From assembly GCF_004345605.1 (NCBI RefSeq), contig NZ_SLVY01000005.1, positions 310,001-374,000 of the forward strand: 64,000 bases of DNA, given 5' to 3'. Positions 33,777-42,424 of the stretch are shown here, in pieces (the first letter of the stretch is position 1; each line of letters starts with the position of its first letter). Origin of the DNA: Rhodococcus sp. SMB37 (GTDB taxonomy: Bacteria > Actinomycetota > Actinomycetes > Mycobacteriales > Mycobacteriaceae). A program made the translations under genes and the position numbers. The notes beneath the pieces were generated by a model, which was given only the letters and a program-made list of their open reading frames with translations, was not told the origin of the DNA and did no database searches.

Positions 33777-34376
33777 ATGGCCACCGAGAACCCCTACATT
33801 CCCGACTCCGACAGGATCTCCGATTCCGAACGCGAGCGGTTCGTCGACGAACTTGCACAGCACGTCGGCGCCGGGCGCCTCACCATCGACGAGTTCGACA
33901 CCCGCGCCTCCGCCGTCTACGCATCGACGACCGTCGCGGAGGCGCGCGCGCAGTTCACCGGCCTTCCCCGGTCTGCTCCTCCAGCGCCGACCACAGCACG
34001 TGCTCGTCGGCGGCTTCCCGTCCATCAGAGGATCGAGTGGACTGCGTGGCTCGGCGTGAGCGCGATCAACGTGCTGGTCTGGGCATTGGTGTCACTCGGG
34101 ACGGCATCGATGGTCTACCCGTGGCCGCTGTGGGTCATCGGACCGTGGGGCCTGGTACTCCTCGGCCGGACCGTGCTCGGAATCGAAGGAGGCGGATGCT
34201 CCTCGCGCGCACCGGACGCACGACGAGAGGCCGCCCGGGCCGCCATGCTCGCCCGCCGGGAGTCGATGCGCGCCCGTTCGATCGCGCACCGCGAGGCCAT
34301 GCGTGCCCACTCGATCGCGCACCGGGGACAGCTCCGCTGCGCACCGCTCGCCGCAACCTCGCATCGGCGTTGGTGA
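33777..34376 (+). CDS. DUF1707 and 2TM domain membrane protein
   Basis: About 199 residues: an N-terminal DUF1707 (SHOCT-like) domain (about 14-65; RISDSERERFVDELAQHVGAGRLTIDEFDTRA split by family positions), two transmembrane helices (about 88-135) and a basic cytoplasmic tail containing a repeated 11-residue unit (MRARSIAHREA, MRAHSIAHRGQ). ATG at 33777 with GGAG six bases before it. Divergent from padR with operator-like dyads between, so probably repressed by it. Function unknown. Confidence 0.75.
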   Translation: MATENPYIPDSDRISDSERERFVDELAQHVGAGRLTIDEFDTRASAVYASTTVAEARAQFTGLPRSAPPAPTTARARRRLPVHQRIEWTAWLGVSAINVLVWALVSLGTASMVYPWPLWVIGPWGLVLLGRTVLGIEGGGCSSRAPDARREAARAAMLARRESMRARSIAHREAMRAHSIAHRGQLRCAPLAATSHRRW

Positions 34377-34455
34377 CTCCGTCCGCGAGGTAGCCGTCAG
34401 CTGTCACCCGCGTCTGCCATAGTCGGGCAACGACACCACGTGGGAGGCGGCGCCG

Positions 34456-37400
34456 ATGTTTCTGCTCGACGATGTGCTGGTCTACAGCTCGCGCGATCTG
34501 GCCGATGCCGCTCAGTGCGAGTTCTCACTGCTCAGCACGGTCGACGCCGTCCTCGGTCGCGGGCCGCGACCCACGGCCGTGGACGATCCGATGCTCGACC
34601 GCACCGCCCGTCTCGGCAACGCCCACGAGCAACGCATCCTGGACCGGTACCGCGACGAATTCGGCGACGGTGTCGTGCGGCTCGCCCGCCCCGACCACAC
34701 CCGCGAGGGCTACGAAGCGGCTGCCCGCGCCACAGTCGAGGCCGCCCGATCGGGTGCCGACGTGATCTACCAGGGCACGTTCTTCGACGGCCGGTTCGTG
34801 GGGTTCTGCGATTTCCTCGTCCGCACCGGCGAGACGTACGCCGTATATGACACGAAACTCGCCCGACACGCGCGAGTCGAGGCACTGTTGCAGCTCGCCG
34901 CATACGCCGATGCCCTCGCACACACCGGAATCCCGGTCGCGCCGCACGCACACCTGATCCTCGGCGACGGCACGATCGCGTCGTACCCCCTCGCCGACGT
35001 CGCTCCCGTCTACTCACAACGCCGGCTGCATCTGCAGCACCTGGTCGACGGCCATCACGACGCCGGCGCTCCCGTGGGCTGGACCGACGCGGGGCACACC
35101 GCGTGCGGTCGCTGCAACACGTGCGAACCGCAGGTGGCGGCCCACCGCGACCTGCTGCTGGTCGCGGGAATGCGGTCCATGCAGCGCGCCCGCCTGATCG
35201 CCGGCGGCATCACGACGATCGAGGATCTCTGCGCGCGGGAGGAGCCCGTGCCGGGAATGTTTCATCGCACATACACCGCACTGCGTGCACAAGCGCTGGT
35301 GCAGCTGCGGCAAGAGCAGACCGGCAAACCGGTCGTCGACGTCTACGAACCGGGTTCCCTTGCCGCGCTACCCGGCCCGGACGACGGAGACATCTTCTTC
35401 GACTTCGAGGGCGACCCGCTGTGGTGCGAGGACGGCGGTCCGGACTGGGGACTCGAGTACCTGTTCGGTGTGCTCGAAGCACACGGTTCGGGCCCGAGTG
35501 CGACCGATCCGACGTTCCGCCCGTTCTGGGCTCATACGCGCGCCGAGGAGCGACGCGCACTGCTCGATTTCCTCGAGTACGTCGAGCAGCGCCGTCGAAC
35601 GCACCCGAAGATGCACGTCTATCACTACGCACCGTACGAGAAGTCCGCACTGCTGCGCCTGGCGGGCCGGCACGGCGTGGGCGAGGAGGGAGTCGACGGC
35701 CTGCTCCGCGACGGCGTTCTGGTCGACCTGTATCCGATTGTGCGCGCTGCACTTCGGGCCGGTGGGTCGTCGTACAGCATCAAGAAGCTCGAGCCGCTGT
35801 ACATGCCGGCGCGGCAGGGCGAGGTGCTCGATGCCGGTGCGTCGATAGTCGCGTATGCGGACTACTGCGACCTCCGCGACGCCGAGCGGACCGAAGAGGC
35901 CGCGAAGCTGCTCGACTCGATCGCGTCGTACAACGAGGACGACTGCGTGTCGACGTGGCGGCTGCGCAACTGGTTGCTCGACCGGGCCGCAGAGCACGGT
36001 ATCGCCACTACCGGGATCACACACGAGGAGGCCACGCTCCCCCTCGAACCGCACCCCGCGGAGGTCACGCTCTGGGAGTTCGCGGGCGAGGCAAAGGGCG
36101 AGCGCACCGACGACCAGCAGGCCGCAGCATTGATGGCGGCTTCGCTCGGCTACCACCGGCGGGAACGGAAACCGTTCTGGTGGGCCCACTTCGATCGCCT
36201 GTCGAATCCGGTGGACGAATGGGCCGACACCCGCGACACGCTCGTCGCGACCTCCGTCGAGGTCGAGGACGACTGGCACCTGCCGCCGCGCAAGCGCAAG
36301 GCACGGCGTCATCTGGTCGTCACGGGAGATTTCGACACCGGGAGCACGGTGCGCGCCGGCGATTCCGTGTTCCTGCTGTACGAAGCGCCGGCACCGGACG
36401 GGCTGCCCGACGGCGGCCCGTGGACGAGGGCGTGGTCGGGCGGGAAGATCCTCGAACGCCGGTCCGGCAGCGATTTCCATGATGTGCTCGTGATCGAGGA
36501 GTTGCTGCAGACCGACGAGGAGTATTCGGCTCTGCCGATGGCGATCACGCCCGGGTCCCCGATCGGGGCGGTCAGTATCGAGAAGGCGATCGAATCGACG
36601 GCGGGCGCCATGTGCGCGTCACTGCCGGATCTGCCGTGCACGGCCGGTGTCGACATCCTGCGAAGGACCCCGCCACGCACGCGTTCCGGCGCGCTCCCTC
36701 TGGTCGGCGACGGCGGGTTCCCCGCCGCGATCACCGCTGCCGTCCTCGACCTCGACGACTCGTACATCGCCGTGCAGGGCCCACCCGGCACCGGGAAGAC
36801 GTACACGGGATCCCGCGTCGTCGCCGCACTCGTCCGCGAACACGGCTGGCGGGTCGGAGTGGTCGCACAGTCGCACTCCGTGGTCGAGAACATGCTCGAC
36901 GGCATCGTCAAGGCGGGCGTGCCGGGCGAGCTCGTCGCGAAGGCCAAGGCAAGGACCGGCGAGCCGACATGGACACCCGCGAAGGACACCAAGGCCCTGA
37001 CGGGGTATCTGGACGGACTCCACGACGGCTATGTCGTCGGCGGCACCGCATGGGATTTCACGAACACGAACTGCATCACGCCGGGCAGCCTGGATCTGCT
37101 GGTCATCGACGAGGCCGGGCAGTTCTGCCTGTCCAACACCGTCGCCGTCGCGACGAGTGCACGGAACCTGTTGCTCCTGGGCGATCCTCAGCAGTTGCCT
37201 CAGGTCAGTCAGGGTACGCACCCCGAACCCGCCGACGAGTCGGCCCTCGGCTGGCTCGCCGAGGGGCACGGCGCACTGCCCGCCGACCGGGGATTCTTCC
37301 TCTCGCGCACGTGGCGCATGCATCCCGACCTGTGCGCGCGGGTGTCGGATCTGTCGTACGACGGGCGGCTGCTGTCCCAATCCGAGCACACCACCGCGCG

Positions 37401-37926
37401 TGCCCTCGACGGGCTCTCTCCCGGGGTGCACACGGTGACGGTCGAGCATTTCGGCAACGCGACGTGCTCGGTCGAGGAGAGCGATGAGGTGGTACGCCGG
37501 GTGCAGATGCTCCTCGGCACCCAGTGGCGCGACGATACGGAGGCCGCACAGAATCCGATCAGCGCCGAGTCCGCGTCACGACCCATAGAAGAGAAGGATG
37601 TGCTCGTTGTCGCGCCGTACAACGCGCAAGTGGCGATGATCCGGTCCGGCCTGTCCGATGTCGGGCTGACCCGGGTGGATGTAGGCACGGTCGACAAATT
37701 CCAGGGTCGTGAGGCTCCGGTGGTGATGATGTCGATGACGGCGTCGGCGATCGAGGACGTACCGCGCGGGATGTCGTTCCTGCTCTCGCGCAACCGGCTC
37801 AACGTCGCACTCTCGCGGGGTCAGTGGTGTGCGATCGTGATCCGCTCGAGTGCATTGACCGATCATCTCCCGTCGACACCCGACGAACTGGTCGACCTCG
37901 GAGCGTTCCTGCGACTGACCCGGTGA
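34456..37926 (+). CDS. TM0106-type RecB-like nuclease fused to SF1 helicase
   Basis: A 1156-residue protein with several modules. Residues about 1-240: PD-(D/E)XK RecB-like nuclease (YDTKLARHARVEALLQL) with a CGRCNTCE cysteine cluster; about 245-300: helix-hairpin-helix-like stretch; about 310-520: RNase H-like 3'-5' exonuclease fold (FFDFEGDP, HYAPYEKSALLRL, SIASYNEDDC); about 770-1150: SF1 DNA2/NAM7-type helicase with Walker A GPPGTGKT, Walker B VIDEAGQF, and motifs in GDPQQLPQ and VGTVDKFQGREAPVV. Probably processes nucleic acid ends, in repair or defence; no partner gene is adjacent. ATG at 34456 after GGGAGGCGGCG. Confidence 0.85.
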   Translation: MFLLDDVLVYSSRDLADAAQCEFSLLSTVDAVLGRGPRPTAVDDPMLDRTARLGNAHEQRILDRYRDEFGDGVVRLARPDHTREGYEAAARATVEAARSGADVIYQGTFFDGRFVGFCDFLVRTGETYAVYDTKLARHARVEALLQLAAYADALAHTGIPVAPHAHLILGDGTIASYPLADVAPVYSQRRLHLQHLVDGHHDAGAPVGWTDAGHTACGRCNTCEPQVAAHRDLLLVAGMRSMQRARLIAGGITTIEDLCAREEPVPGMFHRTYTALRAQALVQLRQEQTGKPVVDVYEPGSLAALPGPDDGDIFFDFEGDPLWCEDGGPDWGLEYLFGVLEAHGSGPSATDPTFRPFWAHTRAEERRALLDFLEYVEQRRRTHPKMHVYHYAPYEKSALLRLAGRHGVGEEGVDGLLRDGVLVDLYPIVRAALRAGGSSYSIKKLEPLYMPARQGEVLDAGASIVAYADYCDLRDAERTEEAAKLLDSIASYNEDDCVSTWRLRNWLLDRAAEHGIATTGITHEEATLPLEPHPAEVTLWEFAGEAKGERTDDQQAAALMAASLGYHRRERKPFWWAHFDRLSNPVDEWADTRDTLVATSVEVEDDWHLPPRKRKARRHLVVTGDFDTGSTVRAGDSVFLLYEAPAPDGLPDGGPWTRAWSGGKILERRSGSDFHDVLVIEELLQTDEEYSALPMAITPGSPIGAVSIEKAIESTAGAMCASLPDLPCTAGVDILRRTPPRTRSGALPLVGDGGFPAAITAAVLDLDDSYIAVQGPPGTGKTYTGSRVVAALVREHGWRVGVVAQSHSVVENMLDGIVKAGVPGELVAKAKARTGEPTWTPAKDTKALTGYLDGLHDGYVVGGTAWDFTNTNCITPGSLDLLVIDEAGQFCLSNTVAVATSARNLLLLGDPQQLPQVSQGTHPEPADESALGWLAEGHGALPADRGFFLSRTWRMHPDLCARVSDLSYDGRLLSQSEHTTARALDGLSPGVHTVTVEHFGNATCSVEESDEVVRRVQMLLGTQWRDDTEAAQNPISAESASRPIEEKDVLVVAPYNAQVAMIRSGLSDVGLTRVDVGTVDKFQGREAPVVMMSMTASAIEDVPRGMSFLLSRNRLNVALSRGQWCAIVIRSSALTDHLPSTPDELVDLGAFLRLTR

Positions 37927-38004
37927 CCGCCACCACATCATCGGATAGGATCGACGCCAGATCTTTTTGTAACCTCTAGTACCACACACCGAGCAGGAGC
38001 AGAC

Positions 38005-38469
38005 ATGTCGAAGACACTCGAAGCCACCATCGACGTCGCAGCAGACCCGAACCGGGTGTGGAGTGTCGTCTCGGATCTGCAGCGTATGGGTGAGTGGAGT
38101 CCCCAGTGCCGCAAGATGATCATCCGCGGCGGCAGCGTCGGCGCCGGAACCTCGACGATCAACATCAACCGCAAGGGCATCCTGGTGTGGCCCACCACGT
38201 CCAAAGTTCTCACGTTCGAACCCGGTCGCGAACTACGCTTCCGTATCAACGAGAACCGTTCGATCTGGTCGTTCGTCCTCGAGCCCACCGAGACGGGCAC
38301 GCGGATCGTGCAGCGGCGCGAGGCTCCCACCGGCACCAGCAAGGTCTCGCAGACCCTCATCAAGTACGTCCTCGGAGGTCAGGAGAACTTCGACGACGAC
38401 ATGGTCGTCGGCATGAATTCCACACTCGCCCGGATCAAGAACGAAGCCGAGGCACGCGCATCCGTCTGA
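38005..38469 (+). CDS. SRPBCC-family protein
   Basis: A 154-residue protein with the START-like SRPBCC fold: EATIDVAADPNRVWSVVSDL at the start, a central beta-sheet (GAGTSTINI, LRFRINENRSIWSFVL) and a long C-terminal helix. The fold binds hydrophobic ligands, and actinobacterial members include polyketide cyclases and activator-like proteins. ATG at 38005 with AGCAGGAGCAG upstream. Monocistronic between the helicase and psd. Ligand unknown. Confidence 0.8.
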   Translation: MSKTLEATIDVAADPNRVWSVVSDLQRMGEWSPQCRKMIIRGGSVGAGTSTININRKGILVWPTTSKVLTFEPGRELRFRINENRSIWSFVLEPTETGTRIVQRREAPTGTSKVSQTLIKYVLGGQENFDDDMVVGMNSTLARIKNEAEARASV

Positions 38470-38554
38470 CCACGCACCTCTGTACTCACGTACTCTCAGG
38501 TGTCCTGGGGGCGGCCCGGCCGGGCAACCCGATGAGCGTGAGTGAAGAGGAGCC

Positions 38555-39283
38555 GTGGCACGTAAGCCCACACCCGCTGGAACACCACCGACCAGCGGTG
38601 CAGCGCATGTCGTCGACCTGATCAAGAAGGCTGTTCCGCCGCTTCACCCGGGCGGTGTGCCGTTCGTCGCCGCACCCTTGGTCGTGGCCGCACTCGGCCG
38701 CAACCGCAAGTGGGTCCGCCGTGCGGGCCTCGCATCCGCCGCCGCGACCGCGACGTTCTTCCGGCACCCGCACCGGGTGCCGCCGAACCGGGTGGGCATA
38801 GTAGTCGCACCCGCCGACGGTGAGGTCGCACTCGTCGACACGGCCGTGCCGCCCGCCGAACTCGGCCTCGGCACCGAGCCGCTCCCGCGCGTGAGCATCT
38901 TCCTGTCGGTGCTCGACGTGCATGTGCAGCGCAGCCCCGTGGGCGGCATCGTCCGCAAGGTCGTGCACCAGCCCGGGAAGTTCCTCTCCGCCGATCTCTC
39001 CGACGCGAGCGAGGTCAACGAACGCACGAGCATGCTGCTCGAGATGCGCGACGGCACTCTGGTCGGGGTAGTGCAGATCGCCGGTCTGCTGGCGCGACGC
39101 ATCGTGTGCGACGCACAAGTGGGCGACACGCTTCCCATCGGCGACACGTACGGACTCATCCGCTTCGGCTCCCGCGTCGACACGTATCTGCCCGCGGGCA
39201 GCACGCTGCTCGTCGAGCGCGGTCAGCGCACGATCGGCGCCGAGACGGTCATTGCCGCGCTGCCGTCCGCTCCGGTGCTGTGA
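38555..39283 (+). CDS. psd: Phosphatidylserine decarboxylase proenzyme
   Basis: A 242-residue short-form Psd with an N-terminal hydrophobic segment and the self-cleavage site in IRFGSRVD, where chain splitting at Gly-Ser makes the pyruvoyl group. Converts phosphatidylserine to phosphatidylethanolamine at the membrane. GTG start at 38555 with GAGGAG just upstream. Its stop overlaps the pssA start (GTGA), so both steps of PE synthesis are translationally coupled. Order psd-pssA-AAA ATPase is the same as Rv0437c-Rv0435c in M. tuberculosis. Confidence 0.93.
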   Translation: MARKPTPAGTPPTSGAAHVVDLIKKAVPPLHPGGVPFVAAPLVVAALGRNRKWVRRAGLASAAATATFFRHPHRVPPNRVGIVVAPADGEVALVDTAVPPAELGLGTEPLPRVSIFLSVLDVHVQRSPVGGIVRKVVHQPGKFLSADLSDASEVNERTSMLLEMRDGTLVGVVQIAGLLARRIVCDAQVGDTLPIGDTYGLIRFGSRVDTYLPAGSTLLVERGQRTIGAETVIAALPSAPVL

Positions 39284-40203
39284 CTCCCCTCAAACCGAGT
39301 GTCCCCGCAGGGGACGCCAGCGGAGAGGCTCGCAGTCGCCCGGCGGCAGTGCGCCTGCTTCCGAGCGTGATCACGATCCTCGCGCTGTCGGCAGGATTGT
39401 CGGCCGTCAAGTTCGCCCTCGACGGGGAGCTCGGCATAGCCCTCGGAATGATCGGGGCCGCGGCGATCCTCGACGCCCTCGACGGTCGTATCGCGCGCTT
39501 ACTCGACGCGACCAGCAAGATCGGCGCCGAGCTCGACTCGCTGTCGGATGCCATCGCATTCGGCGTCGCACCCGCACTCGTGCTGTATGTCACGTTGCTC
39601 GACGGCAGCGCGTTGGGCTGGATCATCGCGTTGTTGTACGCGGTGAGCATCGTTCTGCGCCTGGCCCGCTTCAACACCTTGCTCGAGGACGACTCCATCC
39701 CCGCGTACGCCCGTGAATACTTCGTCGGCGTGCCGTCACCTGCCGGCGCCATCATCGCACTGAGCCCGATCGCGGCGTACATCCAGTGGGGCGAGGGATG
39801 GTGGACGTCGTTTCCGCTCGTCGTGGCGTGGACGCTCTTCTCCGGTGGTCTGATCGTCAGCAGAATTCCCACCCTCGCCATGAAGTCCATGTCGGTGCCG
39901 CCACGCCTCGCGATCGGCCTGCTCGCGCTCGTCGCAGCCGGCGCGGCAGCGCTCGTCACCTATCCGTTCGTCCTGATGCTGGTACTGGTGGGCGTGTACC
40001 TGCTGCATATCCCGTTCGCGATCCGCTCGCAGCGGTGGGTCGCCGCACGCCCGGCGACCTGGGACATCAAGCCCTCGGAACGACGGGCGATACGCGCCGA
40101 GACGCGGGCTCTGAGGCCCCGGCGCGCCGTCGGCCGACGCATGCTCAACGCGACAGGACGTTCCTCGGCGCGCCTCGGGCTGCGTCGCCCGCGCGGACGC
40201 TGA
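39280..40203 (+). CDS. pssA: CDP-diacylglycerol-serine O-phosphatidyltransferase
   Basis: A 307-residue membrane protein with the CDP-alcohol phosphotransferase signature DGRIARLL...GAELDSLSD (DGx2ARx8Gx3Dx3D) and about eight hydrophobic segments; the C-terminal 45 residues are very basic (ETRALRPRRAVGRR). Makes phosphatidylserine from CDP-diacylglycerol and serine, the substrate for Psd. GTG at 39280 overlapping the psd stop was chosen; the upstream frame is a shadow of psd. Confidence 0.93.
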   Translation: MTPLKPSVPAGDASGEARSRPAAVRLLPSVITILALSAGLSAVKFALDGELGIALGMIGAAAILDALDGRIARLLDATSKIGAELDSLSDAIAFGVAPALVLYVTLLDGSALGWIIALLYAVSIVLRLARFNTLLEDDSIPAYAREYFVGVPSPAGAIIALSPIAAYIQWGEGWWTSFPLVVAWTLFSGGLIVSRIPTLAMKSMSVPPRLAIGLLALVAAGAAALVTYPFVLMLVLVGVYLLHIPFAIRSQRWVAARPATWDIKPSERRAIRAETRALRPRRAVGRRMLNATGRSSARLGLRRPRGR

Positions 40204-40224
40204 CCACAATCTAGGCTCGTTCGG

Positions 40225-42423
40225 GTGACCACCCCACAACTCGCGCTGACCGTCCGGCTCAACACTTCCGCGGCTGATGCCCGCCGCGGGGTCGTCCGTC
40301 TGCACCCGGAGGTACTCACCGCTCTCGGGCTCCGCGAATGGGATGCGCTCGCGCTCACCGGGGCGCGACGCACCGCGGCCGTCGCCGGGCACGCACCGGC
40401 CGGCACTCCCACCGGGACGATCCTCCTCGACGACGTCACCCTCTCCAACACCGGACTTCGCGAAAATGCCACCGTGGTCGTCGCACCCGTGACCGTGTAC
40501 GGGGCACGCGCAGTGACGGTCTCCGGCTCGACCCTCGCCAGCACCTCGATCCCCGCCGCGACTCTGCGTCAGGCGCTGCTCGGCAAGGTCGTCAGCGTCG
40601 GCGACGCGGTGTCGCTCCTGCCGCGCGACCTCGGTCCCGGCACCAGCAGCGCCGACACCACGCGTGCACTGTCGCGCACCTTCGGTATCGCGTGGACGAC
40701 AGAATTGCTCACCGTCTCGGCCGTCGATCCGTCCGGGCCGGTCAGCATCCAGCCGAACACTGCGGTGTCCTGGAGCACAGGGAACATCACCGGCGCTCGA
40801 CCTGGACCCGTCGCACCGTCGATCACCGCACCGTTCTCCGAGCACACTCCCGAGACGGAGACGCAACGGCCGTCGGCGCCCCCCGTCGAAGATCTCGTCG
40901 GACTGCAGGCGCAGGTCGGCAAACTCTCCGAATGGCTCAAGCTCGCCCTCGACGAGCCGGAACTGCTGCGCACCCTCGGCGCGTCCCCCCACCTCGGTGT
41001 GATGGTGACCGGGCCCGCAGGGGTCGGTAAGACCACGTTCGCGCGGGCGGTGCTCGCGAACCGCCGTGTCGTCGAAGTCGACGGCCCGAGTATCGGCGCG
41101 CTCGCCGCAGAGGATCGGCTGGCGCGGATCAACGCGGCCGTCGACGCGGTTCGGAGCGGGGGCGTGCTGCTCGTCACCGATGTGGACACCGTCCTGCCCG
41201 CCGACGCGGAGCCGGTGGCGACGCTGATCCTCGAACAACTCCACCGCGCGATCGAGACCGACGGTGTGGCACTGGTCGCGACTTCCGCCACACCCGACAG
41301 CGTCGATCCTCGGGTGCGGACACCCGAGATCTGCGACCGCGAGCTGTCTCTGCCGCTGCCCGACGGCGCCACCCGCCGTGCCCAGCTCGAGGTGCTGTTG
41401 AGATCGGTGCCTTCCACCGGCCTCGACCTCGATGCGATCGCCGAACGCACCCCCGGTTTCGTGGTCGCCGACCTGGCCGCGCTGTGCCGCGAGGCCGCGC
41501 TGCGGGCCGCGTCCCGCGCAAGCCGCGACACCGACGAACCGAAGCTGACGCAGGACGACCTGATCGGCGCGCTCGAGGTGATCCGGCCGCTGTCCCGTTC
41601 CGGATCCGAGGAACTGGCGATCGGCAGCGTGAGCCTCGACGACGTGGGCGACATGGTCGAGACGAAGCAGGCACTGACCGAGGCCGTGCTGTGGCCACTG
41701 CAGCATCCCGACTCGTTCGCACGACTGGGTGTCGATCCGCCTCGCGGGGTGCTGTTGTACGGCCCGCCCGGCTGCGGCAAGACGTTCCTTGTGCGCGCAC
41801 TGGCGAGCACCGGCCGGCTCAGCGTGCACGCAGTCAAGGGCGCCGAACTGATGGACAAATGGGTCGGTGCGTCGGAGAAGGCGGTGCGAGAACTGTTCCA
41901 GCGCGCACGCGACTCCGCGCCCTCGCTCGTATTCCTCGACGAGATCGACGCCCTCGTGCCACGCCGTGGACAGAGTTCGGACTCCGGTGTGTCGGATCGG
42001 GTCGTGGCGTCGTTGCTGACCGAACTCGACGGTGTCGAGCCTCTGCGCGACGTCGTGGTGGTCGGGGCGACCAACCGCCCTGACCTGATCGATCCGGCGC
42101 TGCTGCGCCCCGGGCGCCTCGAGCGGCTCGTGTTCGTGCCGCCGCCGGACGCCGAGGCGCGCGCCGCGATCCTGAAGACCGCCGGTCGCTCGGTGCCGTT
42201 GGACGACGACGTCGACCTCGACGCACTCGCCGAGGAACTCGACGGCTACTCGGCGGCGGACTGCGCCGCGGTACTGCGCGAGGCTGCGCTCGCCGCGATG
42301 CGGCGGCGGGTCGATGCGGCCGCGGTGACCTCCGCGGACGTCGTCGCGGCCCGCAAGGCCGTGCGTCCGTCGCTCGATCCCGTCCAGGTCGAGCATCTGC
42401 GGGCGTACGCGGACGGACGCTGA
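40225..42423 (+). CDS. CDC48/p97-like tandem AAA ATPase
   Basis: A 732-residue protein: a CDC48-type N domain (about residues 1-190; double-psi barrel LTVRLNTSAADARRGVVRLHPEV), then two AAA modules. D1 has Walker A GPAGVGKTT but its Walker B reads LLVTDVD, lacking the catalytic Glu. D2 has Walker A GPPGCGKT, Walker B LVFLDEID and a full second region of homology. Probably unfolds proteins, with D2 as motor and D1 as regulatory ring. GTG start; 21 bp after pssA. Equivalent of Rv0435c beside pssA/psd in M. tuberculosis. Confidence 0.9.
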   Translation: MTTPQLALTVRLNTSAADARRGVVRLHPEVLTALGLREWDALALTGARRTAAVAGHAPAGTPTGTILLDDVTLSNTGLRENATVVVAPVTVYGARAVTVSGSTLASTSIPAATLRQALLGKVVSVGDAVSLLPRDLGPGTSSADTTRALSRTFGIAWTTELLTVSAVDPSGPVSIQPNTAVSWSTGNITGARPGPVAPSITAPFSEHTPETETQRPSAPPVEDLVGLQAQVGKLSEWLKLALDEPELLRTLGASPHLGVMVTGPAGVGKTTFARAVLANRRVVEVDGPSIGALAAEDRLARINAAVDAVRSGGVLLVTDVDTVLPADAEPVATLILEQLHRAIETDGVALVATSATPDSVDPRVRTPEICDRELSLPLPDGATRRAQLEVLLRSVPSTGLDLDAIAERTPGFVVADLAALCREAALRAASRASRDTDEPKLTQDDLIGALEVIRPLSRSGSEELAIGSVSLDDVGDMVETKQALTEAVLWPLQHPDSFARLGVDPPRGVLLYGPPGCGKTFLVRALASTGRLSVHAVKGAELMDKWVGASEKAVRELFQRARDSAPSLVFLDEIDALVPRRGQSSDSGVSDRVVASLLTELDGVEPLRDVVVVGATNRPDLIDPALLRPGRLERLVFVPPPDAEARAAILKTAGRSVPLDDDVDLDALAEELDGYSAADCAAVLREAALAAMRRRVDAAAVTSADVVAARKAVRPSLDPVQVEHLRAYADGR

Positions 42424-42424
42424 C

